A stretch of DNA of 64,000 nt, taken from the NCBI RefSeq assembly GCF_024611995.1, contig NZ_CP102509.1, forward strand, positions 558,001-622,000. Reading direction: 5' to 3'. A program made the position numbers and the translations under genes. The notes below the pieces were generated by a model. It did not search any database, was not told the DNA's origin, and saw only the letters and a list, made by a program, of their open reading frames with translations. The stretch's first letter is position 1. Every line of letters begins with the position of its first letter. Below, one piece after another: positions 8,623 through 16,898 of this stretch. This DNA comes from Streptomyces sp. NBC_00162 (GTDB lineage: Bacteria; Actinomycetota; Actinomycetes; Streptomycetales; Streptomycetaceae).

Positions 8623-10131
8623 TCAGTGCTCGCAGAGGGAGAACTCCCTTTCGTAGAGCTGCTCGTTGTGTTCGTCGACGAAGAACTTCCTTTCCTTCAT
8701 GAGTTCCTCGCGGTACGTCTTGGCCTGCTCGAGCGTCATGGTCGATGTGTCGGACCAGGGCTGCTGCGGCGGTACGTCGGAGGTCGAGACGATCTGCTCC
8801 GCCGGGTCGACCAGGAAGAACGCGAGGATCTTGCGGTGTCCCGGGCGGGTGGGGTCCGCGAGGCGGAACGCGTCCACGCGATGCTGCAGGACGTTGGGAA
8901 ACACCAGGCAGCGGCCCGACGGGGTCGGTACCGAGCCCAGCACCTGGTTCAGCGCGTCTTCGTCCTGAAGGCCATAGACCTCGCGCAGCCCGGCGTCGTC
9001 GTTCTGTTCATAGTGGGGGTCGTCGAGTGCGGTCCGGAATCCCAGCCGGCTCTCGGTGATGTTCTCGCTGTCCCAGTAGTAGATGCCGGTCGAGACGATC
9101 CGCTCGTTCAGCATGCCCTCGACGTGCCAGGAACCGCCGGGGTATTCGGGCTTGTCCGGGGTGAGGTGGACGGTGGCGAGCTTGACGATGACCTGGAGCC
9201 GGCGGCCGCGCAGGTCGACCCGGGCAGAGGCGTCGGGCAGTGCAGGCGGGCTGAAGGCCGGGGCGTCCGGGATGATCGGGCGGCGGTTCTCCCACCAGGC
9301 CTCATAGGCCTCTTCCCAGACAGCGCGGGCATCCATGTAGGTCGCGTTGTCACTGTAGGACGACTGGCGCGGATACTCCGGTTCCGAGTCGTACCAGCCG
9401 TAGGGATCGGCCTCGATCCGCAGGGGCCGCGGGTGCCGCAGATCGGTGAGCACGTTCTCGAACAGCGGGCGCAGGCGCGCGAACACGTCCGGCAGGACGG
9501 ACGCCAGTGCACGATGCGCCTCGGGGTGGACGTTATTGACGTACGAGCGGAAGGTGACGGCCCCGTCGTCACTGACGTCGACGTCCGTGGGCAGCCACTG
9601 GAACCTCTCCGAGAACTCGTACTTCGAGTAGTGGTTCGTCGGGTTCTGCCAGGCCCGCTCGGGCCCTCCGCTCACCTCCCTCACCAGGCAGAACAGTGAG
9701 GGGTGCACGAGATCCAACACCTGGCCGCCGGATCCGGGATGCCAGTCCCGCTCCGCTTCGGGCACCTCTTCCAGGACCCGGACCGCCTCACGCAACCGGG
9801 ACTTGAGCTGCTCGTCGACGAGGGTGTCCGACTGCCAGACCCCGTCGACCGCGGACACCTCGATGCCAGTGCGCGCGTCCCGCAACGCGGCGTAGTGCCC
9901 CAGCTCGGCGAGAACGTAGCGCACCTGCGCTTCGGTCAGGCCCTGCGCCACCGCTTCCTGCGTCCATCTGGCGACGATGTCGGCGTCGTTCATCTTGTCG
10001 AACCACACGGGCTTGGCGCGCAGGTGCGAGCTGCACTGCATCATCTGCAGCTCCCGCAGCGTCCGGGGCGTCGCGAACGCCGGGGAACGGGAGGTCTGGA
10101 AAGGCAGCGGGAAGGCGGACAGGCCGGTCAC
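8623..10131 (-). CDS. DUF4246-family protein, putative Fe(II)/2-oxoglutarate-type oxygenase
   Basis: A 502-residue intact protein starting at a GTG at 10131, with a weak GGAGG-like site about 10 nt upstream. The C-terminal half has the DUF4246 hallmarks: GGSWHVEGMLNERIVSTGIY, YYWDSENITESRL, VFPNVLQHRVDAFRLADPTR and PGHRKILAFFLVDP. The WHxE motif, later QHRV and the downstream Arg are consistent with an H-x-E...H metal site and an Arg that binds 2-oxoglutarate. The substrate is unknown. No signal peptide or membrane helix, so cytoplasmic. It stands alone, with IS remnants downstream and a metE remnant upstream. The family is seen in the sequence; the oxygenase activity is inferred from the motifs. 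Confidence 0.75.
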   Translation of the reverse strand: MTGLSAFPLPFQTSRSPAFATPRTLRELQMMQCSSHLRAKPVWFDKMNDADIVARWTQEAVAQGLTEAQVRYVLAELGHYAALRDARTGIEVSAVDGVWQSDTLVDEQLKSRLREAVRVLEEVPEAERDWHPGSGGQVLDLVHPSLFCLVREVSGGPERAWQNPTNHYSKYEFSERFQWLPTDVDVSDDGAVTFRSYVNNVHPEAHRALASVLPDVFARLRPLFENVLTDLRHPRPLRIEADPYGWYDSEPEYPRQSSYSDNATYMDARAVWEEAYEAWWENRRPIIPDAPAFSPPALPDASARVDLRGRRLQVIVKLATVHLTPDKPEYPGGSWHVEGMLNERIVSTGIYYWDSENITESRLGFRTALDDPHYEQNDDAGLREVYGLQDEDALNQVLGSVPTPSGRCLVFPNVLQHRVDAFRLADPTRPGHRKILAFFLVDPAEQIVSTSDVPPQQPWSDTSTMTLEQAKTYREELMKERKFFVDEHNEQLYEREFSLCEH

Positions 10132-10282
10132 TTCTGGTGGTCCTCACGATCGGTGTGCGGTGCCCGGAAGAATAGCCCGGCCCACTGACACCACAGCCGC
10201 GGCCCCCGAGCTGGGACGACCATCGCGGTCGCCCCCGCCCGGGGCCGGACCGTGGGATGTCCGGCCCCCGGGACCGCGCGGG

Positions 10283-10500
10283 TCAGGCGTTGTCGCCGGT
10301 GAGGCCAGCGTGGACCTCGCAGGCGGCAGCCACCAGGCTCTCCAAGCACCCACGGGTCTCGGGCCAGCCTCGGCTTTTCAGGCCCCCGGCCGGGGTTGAC
10401 CCACAGCCGTTCGGCGGGGATGGCCGCCAGGTGATGCGCAGCAGACCGGCTACCTGGATGGACTGCGCCGACTCGCCCCTGAATTCGAACATCGAACTGG
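10283..10500 (-). pseudogene. metE C-terminal remnant (cobalamin-independent methionine synthase-like)
   Basis: Joining frames gives AGLLRI, LAAIPAERLWVNP and then GLKSRGWPETRGCLESLVAA ending LTGDNA. This closely follows the C-terminal end of MetE-type proteins, where IPxERLWVNPDCGLKTRGW carries zinc-ligand and substrate residues; here the Cys of PDCGLK is lost. At least two frameshifts are present and the rest of the gene is absent. Confidence 0.6.
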
Positions 10501-10784
10501 GCGCGGTACGGGGGGACTCTGGGCTGCCGGCAGAGAAGCGAGCCCTACACACACGCCACGCCGACTACCCGCCGGTGGGGGCTGGGTTGCACTACGAGCT
10601 GCACGGGACACTCGCCGCCCCGCGGCACGCAACCGTGCTCGGCCGGCCGGTCGAGCAGTGGCTGACCACGTCCGCCGCCCCGGCGGGCTGGGCAAGCTGG
10701 GCGTGAAGAGGCCGCACGGGCGGGCAGGGTCCCGGTGAAGGCGGCCGCGCCCGCAGGGCGGCGGGTGGAAACGGGGGCGGGCGG

Positions 10785-11108
10785 CTACCAGCTCTGCCAC
10801 GCCGGGGCAGGGTGGCGGAGTGCGCGCCGCTTGCGGGCTTCGAGCCCGAGGAACATGGCTCCCGAAGCGAGGGTCGCGAGGAACGACACCAACATGGCCA
10901 GCGGCAGCAGGACACTGGCGGTTTCCCCCAGACACAGCCACAGCGCCGCCGTCCCCACCGCCAGAGCCACCAGCAACGAAACCCTCGCCGCGAACGACAA
11001 CTTGCCGCTCACCGCGACGAAGGCAAACCCGACGAGCAGACCCGGCACGACAGCCACTATCAGGCCCAGGAACAACAGCAACAAGAAGACGAACAAGGCG
11101 ATGATCAT
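10785..11108 (-). CDS. Small integral membrane protein, unknown function
   Basis: The 107-residue product starts MIIALFVFLLLLFLGLIVAV at the ATG 11108, which has a GGAGG site about 8 nt upstream; the longer open frame has an Arg-rich leader and was rejected. Three or four hydrophobic segments are visible (IIALFVFLLLLFLGLIVAVV, VSLLVALAVGTAALWLCLG, LLPLAMLVSFLATLASGAMF), followed by a basic tail. No conserved family recognised. It stands alone. Confidence 0.6.
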   Translation of the reverse strand: MIIALFVFLLLLFLGLIVAVVPGLLVGFAFVAVSGKLSFAARVSLLVALAVGTAALWLCLGETASVLLPLAMLVSFLATLASGAMFLGLEARKRRALRHPAPAWQSW

Positions 11109-11565
11109 GTCGTAACGACCTCCGGATCTCATGGCCAACTCGTGCCGAAAGCAGACGAATCCACGTCCCCCGGCCTGGCAGGCCCTCCCGGACGCCATGC
11201 TGTCAGATTTTCTGAACACGTTCAACACGGCTCGTGGACGGTGTCCACGAAGACGCGGATCCGGGCGGTCTCTACCCGACGGGAGGGGCGTCGCTGAAGG
11301 GGACCCAGATGCGATCTCTCGCCTCCGTGTCAGTACACGAGCTGCACGTCTATCACCCGATGACAGTAGGGACACCCCAGATCTCTCACCTTCATGACAG
11401 TGACCCCACACACCGAAACAGCCACCAACCAGCACCAACGCACAAACCCGCACCATCTCTCACACCACCGTCACGAAACCGAGAGATCCACCCGGGCGCG
11501 GCCACGGTGGTGTCGGCGGAGCGGGGCCGAATGCGGGCAGGGGCAGGCAGTCGGCATGCTGGGGG
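11109..11565. other. Intergenic, no gene recognised
   Basis: No protein-like frame on either strand. The stretch near 11210-11225 contains the palindrome GAACACGTTC. The 3' part (11394-11480) is unusually A/C-rich on the plus strand with many CAC and ACC triplets. Confidence 0.4.
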
Positions 11566-11958
11566 TCAGCGGGCGCTGCCGATGTTGCGGTCAGCGTCGG
11601 AGCCGCTCAGCATCAGGGTGGTTTCCTCGATGCGGTGGAAGCGGCCGTCGGGGGCGAGATCGGCGAAGACGTAGACCTCCATGCTGACGGTGGTGCCGTC
11701 GTTCTTGGTGATGTGACAGGTGTGCCGGTCGGCGTACTTGTTTCCGTCGTAGAGCTCGTCGTGGACCTCGACCTTGCCGCCGGCGACGATGCCGCGCAGG
11801 TGCCGGATGTGGTCGAGGAACTCGGCACGGTCGGCCCACAGGCCGTCCGTGCGCTGGCGGTACCCGGGGGTGAAATGGCGGTCGGCGGCCTTCTCCAGGG
11901 TGATGTCGTGGTTGAAGAGCAGGTCGTTGAGGGCGGCTTCGATACAGGTGCGGTTCAT
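11566..11958 (-). CDS. SnoaL-like / NTF2-fold protein
   Basis: A 130-residue protein starting MNRTCIEAALNDLLFNHDIT at ATG 11958, with AAGGA about 8 nt upstream. The pattern of three N-terminal helices (EKAADRHFTPGYRQRTDG), a second helix (AEFLDHIRHLRGIVAGGK) and paired strands ending in RFHRIEETTLML is typical of SnoaL-like, nuclear-transport-factor-2-fold proteins, which bind or isomerise small molecules. It lies 75 bp downstream of the alpha/beta hydrolase gene on the same strand, so the two are probably co-transcribed and TetR-controlled. Exact substrate unknown. Confidence 0.7.
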   Translation of the reverse strand: MNRTCIEAALNDLLFNHDITLEKAADRHFTPGYRQRTDGLWADRAEFLDHIRHLRGIVAGGKVEVHDELYDGNKYADRHTCHITKNDGTTVSMEVYVFADLAPDGRFHRIEETTLMLSGSDADRNIGSAR

Positions 11959-12033
11959 CGGGGCTTCCTTGAGATGTGAGGCGGTCCGGGAGACCGGGTC
12001 TGCATGACAGGGCAAATGCCGGTGCCGGCCGGG

Positions 12034-13257
12034 CTATCGGGCGACGGTGGCGAGGGTGGTGTCGAGCCAGTCGTAGATGCGGGCGAGGGCCAGGCGCATG
12101 GCGCCGGGGTGGCAGTGAGCGCCGGCGCCTTCCTCTGCGGTGAACAGCATCAGGGTCTTGGGGCAGGTCAGGTGCTCGTAGAGCTGCTTGGGCTGGCCCT
12201 TGAAGAACTCGTCCTCGGCGGCGTCGCACACGAGGGTGGGGCACTGGATCAGCTCGGCGATGCCGCCGCCGACGGTGTAGTCGAGGTAGGAGGCGCTGAA
12301 GGCCCGGGGAGTGTCGACGCCCATCACGTACATGCCGTGGTTGATCGCCCACCGCGCAGTGGCGTCCTGGGCCGTGATCTGCTCGAAGCGTGCGTCGAGT
12401 TCGGGGGCGCAATCCGCGCGCAGGAGCCGTTCGGCCTGGCCGCGGTCGCCGGGGATGTGGCGGGTGGATATCTGGCCGAGGTCGTAGACGCCGTCGACGG
12501 CGATCAGGGCAGCGAGGCGGTGCTCGAAGGCTGCTGCCCTGGGGGCGAGTACGCCGCCCATGCTGCTCCCGAGGAGCGCGATGCGGCTGCTGTCGACCTC
12601 GGGGAGGGTTTCGGCGAAATCGACGACCGGGGTGATGACGTTCTCCCAGTCCGGGCGGAAGACCAGGCCCTGGTGGTGGCGGGGGCCGGGCTGCCCTGGG
12701 CCGTCGAAGGTCAGGACGGTGTACCCGCGCTCCACGGCGGCCAGCGCGCCGCTGAAGTGGAGTTCCTCGGCGGTGCCGTCGAAACCGCTGTGCATGATCA
12801 GGGTAGGGCGGGGCGTGCCGGTGCCGTCGGCCCGGTAGAGGTAGCCGGGCAGGGTGGTGTCCTCGTAGGGGATGCGGACCGGTTCGATGCGGGGGGCGTA
12901 GAGCGCGGCCGCGGCCTGGAAGCAGGCCACGCTGCGGCCGTAGGTGTGGTCGTGGCGGGGATCGCACGGGTGGCCGTGCTGGAAGAACTCCGCCGACCGG
13001 TAGTAGTTCGAGGCGCGCAGGAATCCATCCCGGGCGCTGACGGTGTGGCCCGCGTCCAGGGCCCGCTGCGCCTCGGCGGCCACCCGGTCGGCGGTCGCCG
13101 TCCACTCCTCGTGCCAGCTGTCGTAGTCGCCTTCCTTGATACGCGCGCTGGTGGAGACGACCTCGCCGAAGTCGGCGCCCCCGTAGGCGATATGGCTCAT
13201 CGAGCGCAGAGTCTCGTACCAGAACTGGGGGTTGTCGGGGAACAGCAGCGGCTTCAT
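12034..13257 (-). CDS. Alpha/beta hydrolase (acylaminoacyl-peptidase / 2,6-dihydropseudooxynicotine-hydrolase-like)
   Basis: A 407-residue protein beginning MKPLLFPDNPQFWYETLRSM; the ATG 13257 follows GGGAGGG at good spacing and is preferred over 13275. Residues about 160-400 form the hydrolase core: LIMHSGFDGTAEELHFSGAL (oxyanion region), LTFDGPGQP, nucleophile elbow GSSMGG, acid in VCDAAEDEFF and the His in GAGAHCHPGAM. The long N-terminal helical region is typical of DUF1100/FrsA-like and C-C bond hydrolases. No signal peptide. It is transcribed divergently from the TetR gene, whose two operators lie in the shared promoter region, so it is probably a TetR-repressed gene acting on a small-molecule effector. 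Substrate unknown. Confidence 0.8.
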   Translation of the reverse strand: MKPLLFPDNPQFWYETLRSMSHIAYGGADFGEVVSTSARIKEGDYDSWHEEWTATADRVAAEAQRALDAGHTVSARDGFLRASNYYRSAEFFQHGHPCDPRHDHTYGRSVACFQAAAALYAPRIEPVRIPYEDTTLPGYLYRADGTGTPRPTLIMHSGFDGTAEELHFSGALAAVERGYTVLTFDGPGQPGPRHHQGLVFRPDWENVITPVVDFAETLPEVDSSRIALLGSSMGGVLAPRAAAFEHRLAALIAVDGVYDLGQISTRHIPGDRGQAERLLRADCAPELDARFEQITAQDATARWAINHGMYVMGVDTPRAFSASYLDYTVGGGIAELIQCPTLVCDAAEDEFFKGQPKQLYEHLTCPKTLMLFTAEEGAGAHCHPGAMRLALARIYDWLDTTLATVAR

Positions 13258-13268
13258 CACACCCTCCC

Positions 13269-13288
13269 TAAGCACAGATCTGTGCGTA
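13269..13288. promoter_or_regulatory. TetR operator 1
   Basis: TAAGCACAGATCTGTGCGTA: a 14-bp perfect palindromic core (GCACAGATCTGTGC) extended by TA ends. It sits 12 bp upstream of the hydrolase start codon and shares half-sites and spacing with operator 2. Confidence 0.6.
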
Positions 13289-13318
13289 CGGCAGGACTGT
13301 AGACCCTGCCGGCGCCCA

Positions 13319-13338
13319 TAAGCAAATGGATGTGCTTA
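13319..13338. promoter_or_regulatory. TetR operator 2
   Basis: TAAGCAAATGGATGTGCTTA has 6-bp arms with an 8-bp spacer, the same 20-bp layout as operator 1, whose centre lies 50 bp away. It ends 4 bp before the TetR start, so binding would block the regulator's own transcription. Confidence 0.6.
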
Positions 13339-13342
13339 CGAT

Positions 13343-13972
13343 GTGCGGGTGACTCCGAAACAACCGGCCGCGCGCCTCCGCAAGAGCCCCGAGCAGGTCC
13401 GCTCAGCCGTCCACCAGGCCGTCATCGACCTGCTGTCCGACCCCGAGGGCGCGGACCTCACCATCCCCGCGGTCGCGCAGCGCGCCGGGGTGAACCACAC
13501 CAGCGTCTACCGGCGCTGGGGCAGCCGGGAGGCACTGCTGGCCGACGTGGTCGTCACCCGCCTCGAACGAGACTGGCCGCTGGCCGACACCGGAACCCTG
13601 CGCGGCGACCTGACAGCATGGGCCGAAGCCGGCGTCGCGAGCATCCGCACCCCCGAAGGGCGACTGCTCATCCGCGCCGTCGCCCTGTCCATGCCAGGCA
13701 GCGCCACAGCTCAGGAAGGGCGCGCGCAACAGTTCGAGCGCCGCATCGGCGCCATCGAGCGCATCCGCGACCGCGCCACCGCCCGCGGCGAGGTCCCCCC
13801 ACCCCTCGACCAGATCCTCGACCAGCTCGTCGCGCCGCTCTACCTGCGGGCGATCTTCGGCATCGACCCGCCGGCCTCCGGCTACCCAGAACTCCTCGTG
13901 GACCGCCTCCTCGGCAGCACGATCACGCCGCAGCTGCGAGACCGAGAGGCGGCGCGAGACGGGCGCTCGTGA
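13343..13972 (+). CDS. TetR/AcrR-family transcriptional regulator
   Basis: About 209 residues from GTG 13343; an in-frame GTG at 13349 is an equally good start. No clear ribosome site precedes either, so a leaderless or very short transcript is possible. The N-terminal HTH reads LTIPAVAQRAGVNHTSVYRR then WGSREALLADVV, the classic TetR DNA-binding helix pair. The C-terminal half (TAWAEAGVASIRTPEGRLLI, LDQLVAPLYLRAIFG) resembles the TetR_C ligand domain common in Streptomyces. Divergent to the hydrolase/SnoaL pair, with two matching palindromes in the 85-bp intergenic region, so local repression and autoregulation are likely. Ligand unknown. Confidence 0.85.
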   Translation: MRVTPKQPAARLRKSPEQVRSAVHQAVIDLLSDPEGADLTIPAVAQRAGVNHTSVYRRWGSREALLADVVVTRLERDWPLADTGTLRGDLTAWAEAGVASIRTPEGRLLIRAVALSMPGSATAQEGRAQQFERRIGAIERIRDRATARGEVPPPLDQILDQLVAPLYLRAIFGIDPPASGYPELLVDRLLGSTITPQLRDREAARDGRS

Positions 13973-14033
13973 CCAGGACGAACATAGGATTGCGATCATG
14001 ATTCGTCCGGCGGAGTGGAGTTGACCAGCCGTG

Positions 14034-14291
14034 ATGCCCCCGTACTGCGCGATCTGCAACGCGTCACTCAGGGACCACGGCTACGAGACTTTCACGCTCG
14101 TGTACTTCCGTGCGATAGCGCCACCTCTCGATCATGAGGGGCATCCCGAGAACGCCCTCTGGTTCTGCAAGGGTCACGTCCGGTACACCGAGGGCAAGAC
14201 CCACATGAGCGCCATCCTGGCCATGGTCCACATACGCGCGGCGATCCGACGCAACGCCCAAAACCCCTGGCCACTCACCAGCATGCCCTGA
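14034..14291 (+). CDS. Small Cys-rich unknown protein
   Basis: A protein of 85 residues starting MPPYCAICNASLRDHGYETF; the preceding codon is GTG 14031, which could also initiate. CAIC and a later FCKGHVRY give a possible C-x2-C...C-x2-H metal site. No recognised family, no membrane segment. Located 60 bp downstream of the TetR gene, possibly on its transcript. Confidence 0.5.
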   Translation: MPPYCAICNASLRDHGYETFTLVYFRAIAPPLDHEGHPENALWFCKGHVRYTEGKTHMSAILAMVHIRAAIRRNAQNPWPLTSMP

Positions 14292-14550
14292 GCCCCATGC
14301 CCTGAGCCCCATGCCTTCGCCCCGATTCGCGGGGCGCCGGCGCCGAACAGTTGTCAGGCGGAAGACGGCAGTCTCGCGCCGCCGCAGCCGTGAGGCCCGC
14401 AAGCTCGGCAGTAAGTTGGCCGCGCACTGGGCAGCGTCAGGTGCAACGCCGTGCGCGGCGGCCCCCGCCCTCCGGACTCAGGACCGAGCCCGGGCCATCA
14501 GTCACGAGCGCCCGGGAACCGTCCGACCTGCGCAATCGTCGGTTACGGAT

Positions 14551-15591
14551 GTGACTGAAGCGACGCCCATGCTGCCTGCCGACCACCGCGAACTGATCTC
14601 CGACCTGTCCGGGATCGTCAGCGACTACCCCTATGCGGATCCCGAATCGACCCTCGCCCTCCTCGCCGACGACGCGGCGGAAGCGCTCGGCCGCGACGCC
14701 ACCCCGGAGGGCCGCCGGGAGCGGACCGGGTACACGATCCTCCTGCATGCCACCTGCTGGTACGTCAGCGCACGCATCTTCAGCAAGTCCGTGTTCTCGT
14801 CGTACATACAGGCCCTGGACGGGTTCCGTGCGCAGTTGGACCGGGCCTCCTGCACCTGCCCGGCCGGCGCCCACCCCGCGGAACTGGACTCGGAGTACCA
14901 GGTCGAGGCGGGGGTGAGCATGCTGACCGAGGCCGGACGGGCCGCATTCGCCGAGGACTACGATCTCGACGAGGAAGAGCCGGCGGTGTTCGACTGCGAG
15001 GGGTTCCTCGCGGACCTCGCCGATGAGGCCCTGGACCGCTTGAACGAGGCGCACCAGGAGCTCTTCGGCGGCATCGACGTCTCCCATCTGGACGCACAGT
15101 TCGTCCGGGACGACGGCCGCCTCGACCTCGTCGCCATGCAGGAAGCGATCAGCCGTAGCTGGGAGGACAACACCGGCCCGGTCGCCCTGTGGTCCGCCCG
15201 CCGATGGCTCACCGGGCAGGCGCGGGACGAGGAGCGGATCGGCCTGTTCCTGTGCCTGTGGATGGGCATCGCCCAGACGTACGAGGGTCTGCCGCCCTCG
15301 TACGCGCGCGACCTGGCGGCCGCGCTCGCCACCATCGACCTGGACGTCTCCTGCGAACATCCGCAGCACCCCTGGTCCACCGCCGACTCCACCGTGCAGT
15401 CCCGGTACCGCGCGGTGGTCCACCTGTACGCGCCGGAGGACCACCCCGACACCCCCGTGCCCGCCGAGCTCTCGGCCCGCGAGCTGTGGGAGTGCCCGGT
15501 GCAGTACGCCCAGTTGGCGCGCAAGGCGCTGGAAGACCTCGAGGGATGGCGCACCATGCGCGGCGGCGACGACGAGGACTGGGAGGACTGA
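14551..15591 (+). CDS. Unknown 346-residue acidic protein
   Basis: I place the start at GTG 14551 (VTEATPMLPADHRELISDL) or ATG 14569; the upstream frame is Arg-rich and unlikely to be translated. The protein is all-helical and acidic, with TILLHATCWYVSARIFSKSV, a Cys pair in ASCTCPAGAHP, DYDLDEEEPAVFDCEGFLAD and a very acidic C-terminus. No signal peptide or membrane helix. I do not recognise the family. Followed by a 12-bp-stem hairpin about 100 bp after the stop. Confidence 0.6.
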   Translation: MTEATPMLPADHRELISDLSGIVSDYPYADPESTLALLADDAAEALGRDATPEGRRERTGYTILLHATCWYVSARIFSKSVFSSYIQALDGFRAQLDRASCTCPAGAHPAELDSEYQVEAGVSMLTEAGRAAFAEDYDLDEEEPAVFDCEGFLADLADEALDRLNEAHQELFGGIDVSHLDAQFVRDDGRLDLVAMQEAISRSWEDNTGPVALWSARRWLTGQARDEERIGLFLCLWMGIAQTYEGLPPSYARDLAAALATIDLDVSCEHPQHPWSTADSTVQSRYRAVVHLYAPEDHPDTPVPAELSARELWECPVQYAQLARKALEDLEGWRTMRGGDDEDWED

Positions 15592-15693
15592 ACGGTACGG
15601 GGCCGCTTCGGCGCTCGTCCTACTCCCTACTCCCTGTCCAGCAGGTACCCCTGGTGGCGTACACGTCCTCCGCCGGCCGGGAAGTGAACCGTT

Positions 15694-15724
15694 CCTCTTC
15701 CCACGGCTACTTCGTGGGAAGAGG
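15694..15724. terminator. Strong hairpin, probable terminator
   Basis: CCTCTTCCCACG, 7-nt loop, CGTGGGAAGAGG: a perfect 12-bp stem about 100 bp downstream of the stop at 15591. It could end that transcript and also the minus-strand HNH gene (stop 15978). The rest of the 15592-15977 gap contains no recognisable gene. Confidence 0.5.
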
Positions 15725-15977
15725 TGTCATTTTCCGGAGGCTTGCCCACGGGGGCTGACCTGGGCAAAGGGACAGTCGACGCTTTGAGGGGTTCACACCT
15801 CCGGTCACACCTGGGGTCGTCCCCCGCTGAAAGCAATCGTCCAGCCAACGGCCCCACAACCGGCGCGGGTTGCGGGAGGCGCTGTGCCTTCGCACGCTGG
15901 TTGGCCAGGCTCTGCGGCGTTGGTTGGATGGTCAGATGACCGCCATCTCGACGCGAGTGTGTGCGGGTGATCCCCGA

Positions 15978-16418
15978 TCAGCGGCGGCCGGTGGCCAGGA
16001 TGACGAGGAACTGGCCGCCGCCCGCCTGGATGTCGGCGGTCACCGGCATTCCCGGTACCAGTCGGGAGAACCGGTCCACCAGCCAATCCGCGGCCTCCTG
16101 GGCGTCCTTCCTGGTCGGGCAACGGCCCACCATCTCGCGGCCACCCTTGCGCTCCAGCCTCTCGGCAACGGCGATCAGCGGCGCGGGTTCGACTACGTAC
16201 AGGCGCTCCGGCCAGGCGATGACCACCTTGACCGCACCCTTGCGGGTGTTGCACCCGCGGTGCGCGAGCCGCTCGGCCACCTTGGCCTTCCGGTCGGCGG
16301 TCCGGCTGTCGACACTGGGCCCGCGCGGATCGTTCACCGACTCATCGGGGTCGACCGGTTCGTCACACACCCAGCACCGCCAGCCGTCGCGCTCGGCCAC
16401 ATCATCAAGAAGACTCAT
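15978..16418 (-). CDS. HNH-fold small nuclease-like protein
   Basis: A 146-residue protein starting MSLLDDVAERDGWRCWVCDE. C-x2-C (CWVC), a degenerate His/Asp position (PSVDSR) and LAHRGCNTRKGA form the Cys-x2-Cys...LAHxxCNxxKG arrangement of HNH endonucleases, in which the DH motif has become VD. The C-terminal half has a separate alpha/beta unit (RKDAQEAADWLVDRF, GGGQFLVILATGRR). No secretion signal, so it would act on intracellular DNA if active. It lies divergent from the NACHT gene across a 480-bp gap. The altered HNH His makes catalytic activity uncertain. Confidence 0.6.
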   Translation of the reverse strand: MSLLDDVAERDGWRCWVCDEPVDPDESVNDPRGPSVDSRTADRKAKVAERLAHRGCNTRKGAVKVVIAWPERLYVVEPAPLIAVAERLERKGGREMVGRCPTRKDAQEAADWLVDRFSRLVPGMPVTADIQAGGGQFLVILATGRR

Positions 16419-16898
16419 CCGAGCAAACTAGCCTGCCCGGCCGCCACCCGCGCACCAGGGGCCCCCGGCAAGGTCTCAACACCGGCGAACAGGGCTGCGA
16501 CGCCTGGCCGACTAGCGTCCCGACCACCGGCGCGGTGCGGGCCAGGCCGGCTCCCCTGCGGCCGCAGGGGGAGAGATCGCCGTGGTGCAGTTCCAGTTCT
16601 GCGCGCTGCGACGGCCGTGGGCACACCCCCGTTCGAGGGTGGCTTGCCCACGATCACCAGGCTTGCCCGACTCGGCGACCAGAGAGCACAGCTGCCGGCC
16701 CCCTCCGCAATGCGCGGGGCACGGTCCGTCTTCGTTACGCCGACCAGGGGCCGGGCGCGCTCTGCCTCCGAGCGCCCCCGCCGCTCCCCCGGTTTCCGTG
16801 CCCCCGCCCGGCACCACCTCGTTGGTCCGGCTGGATGTTCTGAACGTGCTGGACGCGAAGACCGCCGGGAGACCGGCGCCGGGAGACGGGGGAACGGC
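16419..16898. other. Intergenic region with a perfect hairpin
   Basis: No convincing gene. A GC-rich palindrome at 16551-16573 (CTCCCCTGC, GGCC centre, GCAGGGGGAG) lies between the divergent HNH and NACHT genes and could be a terminator of a lost gene or a regulatory site. Confidence 0.4.

Noticed and set aside
12004..13302. A 432-codon plus-strand frame
   Set aside because: Antisense to the alpha/beta hydrolase, whose catalytic residues are clear.
15870..16898. A longer N-terminus for the NACHT protein
   Set aside because: The in-frame upstream sequence is antisense to the HNH-like gene and Arg/Pro-rich; the ATG at 16899 has a ribosome site and a membrane helix follows.
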